Part shown: positions 8,302 through 14,675 of the stretch, one piece after another
Numbering within the stretch: the first letter of the stretch is position 1
Layout of the letters: every line of letters starts with the position of its first letter
Assembly: GCA_024402635.1 (NCBI GenBank)
Contig: JAKSTJ010000022.1
Location: 1 to 42,674 of the forward strand
DNA from: Treponema sp.
Lineage (GTDB): Bacteria > Spirochaetota > Spirochaetia > Treponematales > Treponemataceae
Direction: 5' to 3'
DNA: 42,674 bases
Position numbers and translations under genes: made by a program
The notes under the pieces: generated by a model
Database searches by the model: none
What the model was told of the DNA's origin: nothing
Seen by the model: the letters and a program-made list of their open reading frames with translations, nothing else

Positions 8302-8892
8302 CTATTTATTCAAGAAAAATGGCAGAAATAATTTACCATTAGATGAAAGAATATCAATTATTGCTAAATCGCGAATTGTCTTACAGTTATCACGTAACCG
8401 TTCTAAGGCTTCATCCGAATAAGTTTCTTTTACTTGTTTTGTAGTTTTTATCTTGTGAATACGACGTACAGGACTTTTAAGAATATAATCTTCATCTTCA
8501 AGCCAGGTAAAAAAGCTGGATAAAATACGCTTGATGTTGTCGATAGTTTGCTTTGTTGCATCATTACGCTTTTGATATTCACTTAAATAAATGCGTAAAT
8601 CTTCTGTTTCTACCTGATTAAATGGTTTTTCAAGCGATTTTATCAGATTATCTAAAGTTGAACTGTAATAGTTTACAGAACGTTCCGAACAACCTTCAAC
8701 TTGCTTTGCCGAAAGAAATTCTTCTTTTAAAGCTTGATTAGATTTACTTTGAATAAGATTTTCATTGCCTAAAGCAACAACATCCACGTTATAAAAACAA
8801 TGCTCAAGGACTTCACTAAGTTTCTGTCTTTGAGCATTGTTCAGAATACCAGACATTTCTGTCTGAATTTGATTAAATATAGTCTTTTTCAT
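8302..8892 (-). pseudogene. Truncated tyrosine recombinase (N-terminal half, XerC/D-like)
   Basis: 196 residues that match the SAM-like core-binding domain of phage-type integrases (SERSVNYYSSTLDNLIKSL, RIYLSEYQKRNDATKQTID, RILSSFFTWLEDEDYILKSP, RRIHKIKTTKQVKETYSDEA) and enter the catalytic domain at RDLAIIDILSSNG. There the homology stops abruptly and the frame ends with an unrelated tail, LFLPFFLNK. The whole catalytic domain with the Arg-His-Arg-Tyr residues is missing and is not found downstream, so recombination activity must be lost. Recombinases of this type often sit beside hsdS and invert its specificity domains; this looks like the remains of that switch. The start at 8892 has GAGCATATA upstream, a weak ribosome site. 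Confidence 0.85.
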
Positions 8893-9003
8893 TATATGCT
8901 CCTATCTCTGAGCATATATTTTCTTAATTTTAAGATTAAAATTAAGGAATTTATGTATTTCAATAGTTTTTAATCTATAATAAAATAAAAAAAGGTGAAA
9001 AAT

Positions 9004-9951
9004 ATGTCGATAAAAATTACTAAAGAGATGTCTCGTTTTTATAAAGAGCATAGACACGAATGTACAAATTGTGGATATATATTTAAGAATGATGAAAGAA
9101 CACACTTAGGTTATTTATCAAACAAACAACTTGCTGTTTTATGCAATAAATGTTCTTATTTGTTAGAAAAAACTATAGTTAATTATATTCATTTTGATGA
9201 TGAATATGAAGAACCATTGAAAAATGATATTTTATGGCGATATATGGATTTACCTAAATTTATTTCACTAATCAGTCGTAAGGAATTATATTTTGCATCT
9301 GCGAATTCTTTTGAAGATATATTTGAAGGAGCAAAAGGAATATTAGATAAAAAAGATAAATGGGATAGTTTTTATTTAGATTTCTTTGAAAAGGCTATAT
9401 TAACAGCACCTTTTCAAGTTCAAAATGAATTAACAATTGAAAAAGTAAAAGCAGACTCTGAACGTTTATTAAAACAATTAAATGAAAGTGGAAATCTTCA
9501 AAGAAAATATACATTTATTAGTTGCTGGCATTTGAATGAATATGAATCTGAAGCTATGTGGAAACTATATTCAAAAGATGTTTCTAATGCTTTGGCTATA
9601 AAAACTACCTTTGGTAATTTGTATGAAGCTCTTGGTCAAAATCCTTATATTGATATTGGTAAAGTAAAATACATAGATTATAAAAAACACTTTACATCAG
9701 TGAATGGTGCTTTTTGGTATAAACGTAAATCTTTTGAACATGAAAAAGAAGTACGAGCAATTATCAGAAAACATGATACAAAAGCGAATGGAATTTACGT
9801 CCCTATAGATATAAACAAACTAATACTAGGAATATATGTTTCACCATATGCACAAGAATGGTTTGTTGATGTTGTTAAAAGCATTGTTCGAAAATATAGA
9901 TTGGATGTTACTGTTTCATATTCGCAGATGCTTGCAAAACCATTCTATTAA
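9004..9951 (+). CDS. DUF2971 protein with N-terminal zinc ribbon
   Basis: 315 residues on the strand opposite to the restriction genes. Residues about 17-55 hold two CxxC knuckles (CTNCGY ... CNKCSY), a likely zinc ribbon. The DUF2971 core follows: LWRYMDLPKFISLISRKEL, YFASANSFEDIFEG, FISCWHLNEYESEAMWKLYS and KEVRAIIRKH. DUF2971 proteins are common passengers of defence islands, but their biochemical role is not established. ATG at 9004 is preferred (AAAGGTG 8 bases upstream) over the in-frame GTG at 8995. It has very AT-rich codon use and lies alone between the broken recombinase and hsdS, consistent with recent gain. Confidence 0.8.
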   Translation: MSIKITKEMSRFYKEHRHECTNCGYIFKNDERTHLGYLSNKQLAVLCNKCSYLLEKTIVNYIHFDDEYEEPLKNDILWRYMDLPKFISLISRKELYFASANSFEDIFEGAKGILDKKDKWDSFYLDFFEKAILTAPFQVQNELTIEKVKADSERLLKQLNESGNLQRKYTFISCWHLNEYESEAMWKLYSKDVSNALAIKTTFGNLYEALGQNPYIDIGKVKYIDYKKHFTSVNGAFWYKRKSFEHEKEVRAIIRKHDTKANGIYVPIDINKLILGIYVSPYAQEWFVDVVKSIVRKYRLDVTVSYSQMLAKPFY

Positions 9952-10001
9952 TTCAATGTCCAGGATATTTAAATCATCAAATTTAGTATAATTAGGACAC
10001 A

Positions 10002-11108
10002 TTATCCAAAATACTCCTGCATAAGTGATTTGTACAAGGTCTCAGCTTTTTCCAATGATTTCTGCACTACAAATTTTGATTTGTCGATTTGTTGGACGAA
10101 AGTGGCGAACTGTTGCTGGAGTTCGATAGGTGGAACAATTATGGGAATAGAATTACATGTTGTTTTATTCATATAAGCTACAGTTGTGAAATTTGCATGC
10201 ATATTCATATATGGTTTCTGATATGTAAGACTATACATTAGAAAATCAGGTATCAAATTTTTTTTACACTGAAACGAATGTAATTGCTGATTTATAATTA
10301 ATGGAATAGCAGCTATGGAACATAAACCAAGATTCCCAACGCAAGACATAATAACACTTTCTGCTGGTATTGGATTTCTTTTTACCTCGGCTATTTCTGT
10401 CTCTGTTAATCCTAATCCTTTCTTTGATATTTTAGTTCTTCCCATTAGATTAAGATCATCAATTGTAATCCACGGAATTTGGCCTGTAAAAGATTTAGGT
10501 TTATCTCTTCCTGGAACCATACAATCAGCTTCTTCAATTACTGCGCATTTTTTCCACCCCATAGGATTGGTAACAGGATCCCCAAACATCTCGATAAATC
10601 GGGATTTGATGAGTAAGTCATATTTTTCTAATAGTTTCTTATTTTCTGAAATTATCTTGGTAACTTTATCAAGTGTGACTGCAATTTGTTTTTGTGTTTC
10701 TATTGGTGGAAGTGGGATTTGAAGTTCTTTCAACCATTTAAAATGTCGTGCATAACCGGTGTTTGGAAATTGTGCCTGTGAAAAAAAATAATATAAATAT
10801 TTATAGGAAACATTCTGTTTGGCTTTAAGAAGTTTTACACCATCCGCACCAAGAAAAAAAGGAAAATCTATATATTTAAAAACTCTTGTATGGTCACCAA
10901 ATATAATTGCTGGAACATCTGAATAAATTTCCGAATCATCATTTGAATAACCGGCAATAAATTCCTGTCCTTGGTCAATAATTGGAAATCTACCTTCTGC
11001 TAAATAATCATTTTTTGGAATTTTTTTACCATCTTTCGTGCAGTCTTCTATAAGTTCATTAAAATTTATGCTTATCCGATTTTCAATTTTCATTTTTCCA
11101 TTATTCAT
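10002..11108 (-). CDS. hsdS: Type I restriction enzyme, S (specificity) subunit
   Basis: DNA-recognition subunit of the HsdMS methylase and HsdRMS nuclease; 368 residues with the usual two-domain arrangement. Target domain 1 (about 10-135) ends in the conserved PLPPIETQKQIAVTLDKV; the central spacer helix covers about 140-170; target domain 2 (about 180-335) ends in PPIELQQQFATFVQQIDK followed by the C-terminal helix. Both halves are intact. The start overlaps by one base the stop of a 13-codon minicistron that itself looks like the start of another HsdS, so initiation is probably by translational coupling. No second specificity cassette for inversion is visible nearby. Confidence 0.93.
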   Translation of the reverse strand: MNNGKMKIENRISINFNELIEDCTKDGKKIPKNDYLAEGRFPIIDQGQEFIAGYSNDDSEIYSDVPAIIFGDHTRVFKYIDFPFFLGADGVKLLKAKQNVSYKYLYYFFSQAQFPNTGYARHFKWLKELQIPLPPIETQKQIAVTLDKVTKIISENKKLLEKYDLLIKSRFIEMFGDPVTNPMGWKKCAVIEEADCMVPGRDKPKSFTGQIPWITIDDLNLMGRTKISKKGLGLTETEIAEVKRNPIPAESVIMSCVGNLGLCSIAAIPLIINQQLHSFQCKKNLIPDFLMYSLTYQKPYMNMHANFTTVAYMNKTTCNSIPIIVPPIELQQQFATFVQQIDKSKFVVQKSLEKAETLYKSLMQEYFG

Positions 11109-11149
11109 TATAGAACATCCCCAAGCTTTACCTTTTTATATTCATTCAT
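11108..11149 (-). CDS. 13-codon minicistron, relic of an alternative hsdS N-terminus
   Basis: ATG at 11149 with AAGGGA about 9 bases upstream encodes MNEYKKVKLGDVL and then TAA, which shares its last base with the hsdS ATG (TAATG). MNxYKKVKLGDVL is the usual first segment of HsdS target domains, yet hsdS proper begins again with its own first strand (ISINFNELIED). I infer a recombination junction that left the old start in place; it may now serve as a coupling leader. Confidence 0.55.
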   Translation of the reverse strand: MNEYKKVKLGDVL

Positions 11150-11162
11150 AATATTTATTCCC

Positions 11163-12194
11163 TTAATTCAACACCAAATTCTTATTTTTCAACAATTGAT
11201 TTACCAGCGATTTATAAACACTTGTATCTTCTGTTAGTGTAATAGTCGTAACTTTACGACCGCCATCTTTTGAACTTGCGCCGCAATGATAGATTTTTTC
11301 ATCAGGCGTATTGTAATCTAGAACGATGTAACGGTCGTGGAAAATTCCACCTGCTTGTTTTATATCAATTTTTAACCCAGGATATTCTTTGCAAAAATCA
11401 TTGAATTCAACTTTATGTAAACCATTATTAACATTGTCTGAAAAAATGGTTACTGCAACATTTTGTTTTGCATTTTTGAACAAAATAAGTGTTTTTAGAG
11501 AAATATAATTATCTACTATATAAATAGATTTATTTGCTAATGTGTAAATCTGCTGATAAGCCAAATCACTTTCCACAGGCTGACCGTTCAGAATCAACCA
11601 TCCCGGTGGAATTTCCGGTTTTCCAAGATTCAGCATGATTGGAGAAAGTTCTGATTTTCTGACCATTTCACCAAGGCTGCTAACAACTTCTTCAACCTTG
11701 TCATCAATTTCAGTAAGTTTCTGCCTGAACATAACAAGATTCTGTGCATTGTCCGCAGTCTGCAAAGATAATCGTAAAAAATCACGCTGACTTACAATCT
11801 GCTGATTTTCTACAACATAATCTTTCATCTGTTTAAAAAGCCGCACAAGTATTTTGCTTTGCTTTGTTGCAAGTTCGCCTTTTAAAACAGTCATAAGCAT
11901 GTAAACGCCCTGTTCGGTAAAGACATAAGGATTGTACTGTCTACCTCCACGAGTTTCTGTTTTTGTGGTGGAAATTTTGCACCTCAAAAAAGTGTTGTAT
12001 TCTTCTGTTGTCAACTGAAACATAAAGTCTTCATCAAACTTTTCAATATTGTTTTTAACCTGACGATTAAAATCTTTTGTTGAGTATCCGTAGATTTCTG
12101 CCAGATCACTGTCCAACATTACTTGAACACCACGGATTTCATAAATTTTGTCTTTCAGTTGTTCTGCATTTTGAATTAAAATTTCATTTTCCAT
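11163..12194 (-). CDS. ORF6N-domain protein with PLD-like C-terminal domain
   Basis: 343 residues from ATG 12194. The N-terminal ORF6N domain (IYEIRGVQVMLDSDLAEIYG, NRQVKNNIEKF, FTEQGVYMLMTVLKG) is a phage-type DNA-binding module related to KilA-N. A coiled segment (about 125-180) leads to a C-terminal domain with SIYIVDNYISLKTLILF, VTIFSDN and FHDRYIVLDY, the single-HxK/D-like pattern of PLD-like domains that follow regulators in defence loci. The frame is open to 12311, but the extra 39 codons are the translation of palindromic repeats (CHSELDSES), so the later start is chosen. Such proteins often lie between hsdM and hsdS; the role in the locus is unknown. Confidence 0.82.
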   Translation of the reverse strand: MENEILIQNAEQLKDKIYEIRGVQVMLDSDLAEIYGYSTKDFNRQVKNNIEKFDEDFMFQLTTEEYNTFLRCKISTTKTETRGGRQYNPYVFTEQGVYMLMTVLKGELATKQSKILVRLFKQMKDYVVENQQIVSQRDFLRLSLQTADNAQNLVMFRQKLTEIDDKVEEVVSSLGEMVRKSELSPIMLNLGKPEIPPGWLILNGQPVESDLAYQQIYTLANKSIYIVDNYISLKTLILFKNAKQNVAVTIFSDNVNNGLHKVEFNDFCKEYPGLKIDIKQAGGIFHDRYIVLDYNTPDEKIYHCGASSKDGGRKVTTITLTEDTSVYKSLVNQLLKNKNLVLN

Positions 12195-12199
12195 AAGTC

Positions 12200-12330
12200 T
12201 CTCATTAGATTCCGAATCAAGTTCGGAATGACACTTTTTGTTCATTCGGAATGACGCTTTTTCTTCATTCGGAATGACCGTTTTCGTTCGGGATGACATT
12301 TTTTCCGTCATGCTGAACTTGTTTCAGCAT
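12200..12330. repeat. Cluster of degenerate palindromic repeats, left of the GIY-YIG gene
   Basis: Contains tccgaatcaagttcggaatgac, then three partial copies of ttcggaatgac/ttcgggatgac, then gtcatgctgaacttgtttcagc. Each full unit is an imperfect inverted repeat around AA(C/T)TTG. The copies differ in the stem but keep the tgac ends, as in REP-like or MITE-like families. Confidence 0.8.
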
Positions 12331-12615
12331 CTAATCCTCTGCTAAATCATTCCAGTCTTTATTTTTTTCTTCTACAAGATTATTTTTCCATTCTCTATGC
12401 CAGTTTTTCAACTGTTTTTCTCGTGCAATCGCAGCATTCATATCATTGCATTCTTCAAAATATACCAGCTTTGTACAATTATATTTATCTGTAAATCCTT
12501 CATATACATGATTCTTATGTTGCATCACTCTTTTATGCAGATCACTTGTTACACCAATATATAACACACTGTTTGTTTTATTTGTCATAAAATATACATA
12601 TGCTTTTTCTGCCAT
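12331..12615 (-). CDS. GIY-YIG family endonuclease (YhbQ-like)
   Basis: A 94-residue single-domain GIY-YIG nuclease: YVYFMTNKTNSVLYIGVTSD (the GIY and YIG elements appear as VYF and YIG), catalytic Arg in DLHKRVMQHK, FTDKYNCTKLVYFE, and the catalytic Glu in AIAREKQLKNWHREWK. ATG at 12615 follows AAGGAAC by 4 bases; the longer open frame to 12642 is repeat sequence. It is flanked on both sides by related palindromic repeats. Stand-alone proteins of this family are widespread; some act on DNA, but a cellular role here is not known. The arrangement suggests that gene and repeats move or are maintained together. Confidence 0.88.
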   Translation of the reverse strand: MAEKAYVYFMTNKTNSVLYIGVTSDLHKRVMQHKNHVYEGFTDKYNCTKLVYFEECNDMNAAIAREKQLKNWHREWKNNLVEEKNKDWNDLAED

Positions 12616-12624
12616 AATGTTCCT

Positions 12625-12765
12625 TTTTAGATCCCGAATCAAGTTCGGGATGACAGTTTTCCATTCCGGGATGTCATTTTTCCCCCGTTATGCTGAATTC
12701 ACCCCAATCTGTCATGCTAAATTCACCTCAATCTGTCATGCTGAACTTGTTTCAGCATCTAATAT
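12625..12765. repeat. Cluster of degenerate palindromic repeats, right of the GIY-YIG gene
   Basis: Holds gatcccgaatcaagttcggg, a partial ccgggatgtc, two decayed copies of the form atgct(g/a)aattcac followed by c(c/t)caatctg, and a full gtcatgctgaacttgtttcagc identical to the unit at 12307-12329. Same family as the cluster on the left. Confidence 0.8.
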
Positions 12766-12779
12766 AAATTCGCCACTCC

Positions 12780-12834
12780 CTACTTAAGCATCTTTTCCAA
12801 ATCAACCAAATCATCAGCAATCTGTTTCTGTAAA
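12780..12834 (-). pseudogene. Relic of a second hsdM 3' end
   Basis: Minus-strand frame reads QKQIADDLVDLEKMLK and stops (TAG at 12780-12782). This closely parallels the true hsdM end, NKTIAEDLNELKKML, in protein and partly in DNA. It has no start and no other hsdM sequence. Most likely the tail of a different hsdM allele left by replacement. Confidence 0.65.
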
Positions 12835-12886
12835 TGTCGTTCGCTACGCTCACTTACCGAGTTTCTTGCAGAAACTCGCCTACAAC
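12835..12886. repeat. Short palindromic element at the hsdM stop
   Basis: tgtcgttcgctacgctcac followed by a perfect hairpin CGAGTTTC-TTGCA-GAAACTCG (12858-12878). It supplies the hsdM stop codon and separates hsdM from the relic of another hsdM end. The core cgctacgct also occurs between carA and carB. Confidence 0.55.
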
Positions 12887-14340
12887 ATCTTCTTAAGTTC
12901 ATTTAAATCTTCCGCAATAGTTTTATTCAGTTCTTCAATTTCAGCAATCAAAGTAGCAGGAGCTGGATATTCAACTTTTTCGTAAACGATTTCTTTGTAT
13001 TTGTTGATGCTTAAATCATAATCGTTGGATACAATTTCTGATTTTGGAATAAAGAAAGATTGTTCTGTGCGTTTGCGATCTTTTTCTGCATCAAGTTTAT
13101 GATAACGAGCAATAACATCTGGAATATCATTTGCTTCTGTAGGTTGTCGTTTATCATCAAGACTGTAACCATCGGCTTTCATATCATAGAACCAGACATT
13201 GTCAGTTCCGCCGGCACCAGTTTTTGTGAACACAAGAATACCTGTACTAACTCCAGCATAAGGTTTGAATACACCACTTGGCATACTGATTACTGCCTGA
13301 AGCTGATGATTTTCTACAAGTTCTTTGCGGAGAGCTTTATGTGCATTTGAAGAACCAAACAAAACTCCGTCTGGTACAATACAAGCACAGCGGCCACCTT
13401 TTTTAAGCATGCGGATAAACAGAGCTACGAAGAGAAGTTCTGTTTTTGTTGTAGCACAGATGTTTGTAAGGCTTTCTGCAATTGTTGATTTATTAACACT
13501 GCCAGTGAATGGTGGATTTGCAAGAATTACATCAAACTGACCTTCAATTTCATTTGCTTTACTTACACTGTCCTGGTATGCAATGTGTGGCTCACGGATG
13601 GAATGGAGCATAAGGTTCATAGCAGAAATTTTGAGCATTGTAGAACCAGTATCAAAACCTGTTAAAAGTCCTTTTGAATAGTGATCCCATTCCTTGTCAC
13701 CCATTTTGTTTCCGAAAGTGTCGCGGATATATTCTGCAGAAGAAATAAGGAATCCGGCAGTACCACAGGCAGGGTCACAAATTGTATCCATAGGCTGAGG
13801 TTGAATAAGTTGAACCATCATATCTCGAATCTGTTTTGGAGTACGGAACATTCCAACCTGGCCAGAACTGTTCATTTTACTGAGGACATATTCGTAAATG
13901 TCACCAAGCATATCACGTGCCTGAACTTCTTTATTTTCAAAAAGTTCATCAAGTTTTGTTACAACGGCTTTAAGAGTCTGTGGACTTGGAATTGTAAAAC
14001 TTGAGTCTTTCATGTAACGGGCAAATGCAGAATCTTCGTTAGCGTTTATGTTTTTGATGAACGGAAAGATTTCTTTTCCCATAAGAGTAAAAAGTTCTTC
14101 TTCAGGAAGGTTTTTGAAAACATGCCAGCGGTAGTTCTGTTTGTCTGCAGGGAAGATGTGATCTTTCTTTTCGCCAGAGAATTTTTCGTACTGTTCAGTT
14201 TCATTTTCAATCTGATCCAAAGAATGGATAAACATAAGATAAGAAAACTGTTCGATAACAGTAAGGTATTCGGACATTCCTGCACTAAAGAAGTCGTCCC
14301 AGATGGAATCTATTTTGTTTTTAATTTCGCCGGTGATCAT
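12880..14340 (-). CDS. hsdM: Type I DNA methyltransferase, M subunit (N6-adenine)
   Basis: Methylates adenine in the HsdS target and protects host DNA; 486 residues. The N-terminal helical domain (about 1-135) is followed by the Rossmann methylase: motif I DPACGTAGFL near residue 187, motif IV NPPF near residue 272, and MLKKGGRCACIVPDGVLFGS further on. Start at 14340 has AAGGAG 10 bases upstream, and a TATACT box lies about 30 bases before it. The gene heads hsdM / GIY-YIG / ORF6N / hsdS, all minus. The last codon pair and stop come from an inserted palindromic element, and a relic of a second hsdM tail follows, so the C-terminus may be slightly altered; the catalytic core is complete. Confidence 0.95.
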   Translation of the reverse strand: MITGEIKNKIDSIWDDFFSAGMSEYLTVIEQFSYLMFIHSLDQIENETEQYEKFSGEKKDHIFPADKQNYRWHVFKNLPEEELFTLMGKEIFPFIKNINANEDSAFARYMKDSSFTIPSPQTLKAVVTKLDELFENKEVQARDMLGDIYEYVLSKMNSSGQVGMFRTPKQIRDMMVQLIQPQPMDTICDPACGTAGFLISSAEYIRDTFGNKMGDKEWDHYSKGLLTGFDTGSTMLKISAMNLMLHSIREPHIAYQDSVSKANEIEGQFDVILANPPFTGSVNKSTIAESLTNICATTKTELLFVALFIRMLKKGGRCACIVPDGVLFGSSNAHKALRKELVENHQLQAVISMPSGVFKPYAGVSTGILVFTKTGAGGTDNVWFYDMKADGYSLDDKRQPTEANDIPDVIARYHKLDAEKDRKRTEQSFFIPKSEIVSNDYDLSINKYKEIVYEKVEYPAPATLIAEIEELNKTIAEDLNELKKML

Positions 14341-14471
14341 GTGTGATTTTCTCCTTAATATTACTCTATTAGTATAACATATATTAAAATTTTATTTATG
14401 CATTGCTAGTTAATAAAAAAATTGTTATTCAATTAATAGAATAATTTCATCCACAGTTTTTAAACATAGTT

Positions 14472-14505
14472 AAAAAAAAAAGAGCCTCGGATTTATCCGA
14501 GGCTC
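14472..14505 (-). terminator. Intrinsic terminator after amt (distal copy)
   Basis: GAGCCTCGGA-taaa-TCCGAGGCTC, a perfect 10-bp stem (14482-14505), followed on the minus strand by ten T. This is the functional-looking copy of a duplicated hairpin. Confidence 0.85.
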
Positions 14506-14562
14506 CTTTATCGAAGGTCTTCAAGACTAGTCTTGTTTAATCTTGAAGAGCATCATATCCCG
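14482..14562 (-). pseudogene. Duplicated amt C-terminal tail with terminator
   Basis: About 80 bases that repeat the amt end: minus-strand frame GYDALQD then stop, the palindrome caagactagtcttg, and the terminator hairpin. It differs from the intact copy by a 10-base insertion after the tail codons (stop TAA instead of TAG). Upstream of the tail the frame is unrelated to PII. It is the remains of a second amt or a tandem partial duplication. Confidence 0.8.
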
Positions 14563-14630
14563 CTCTTATCGAAGAAGCGTTAAAAACAAATGCACTAGCA
14601 TTTCGTTTAGCTTTTTCCTTTAAACCGCGT
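14563..14630. other. Spacer between the two amt tails
   Basis: Unrelated sequence including the inverted repeat AAATGC-acta-GCATTT (about 14589-14604) followed on the minus strand by a T run. In the minus frame it could read KRNASAFVFNASSIR in phase with the duplicated tail but has no start codon. Possibly a dispersed repeat. Confidence 0.4.
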
Positions 14631-14654
14631 GAGCCTCGGATTTATCCGAGGCTC
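14631..14654 (-). terminator. Hairpin after amt (proximal copy, no T tract)
   Basis: Same perfect 10-bp stem GAGCCTCGGA/TCCGAGGCTC as the distal copy, 21 bases after the amt stop, but followed by ACGCGG instead of T. It should not terminate efficiently. Confidence 0.6.
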
Positions 14655-14675
14655 TTCTATCGAAGGTCTTCAAGA

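Noticed and set aside
10315..10722. 135-codon plus-strand ORF inside hsdS
   Set aside because: Shadow of hsdS in another frame; no ribosome site or recognisable domain. The same applies to the other antisense ORFs inside hsdM, amt, glnN, the RND gene and the cyclase.
10002..11149. Invertible hsdS cassette
   Set aside because: Only one hsdS and one 13-codon relic are present, and no inverted repeats or second target domains were found nearby; the local recombinase is truncated.
11163..12311. Long form of the ORF6N protein starting at 12311
   Set aside because: The first 39 codons are translated palindromic repeat sequence; the conserved domain starts right after ATG 12194.
12200..12765. CRISPR array
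   Set aside because: The repeats are palindromic, of varied length and decay, with no regular spacers and no cas genes.
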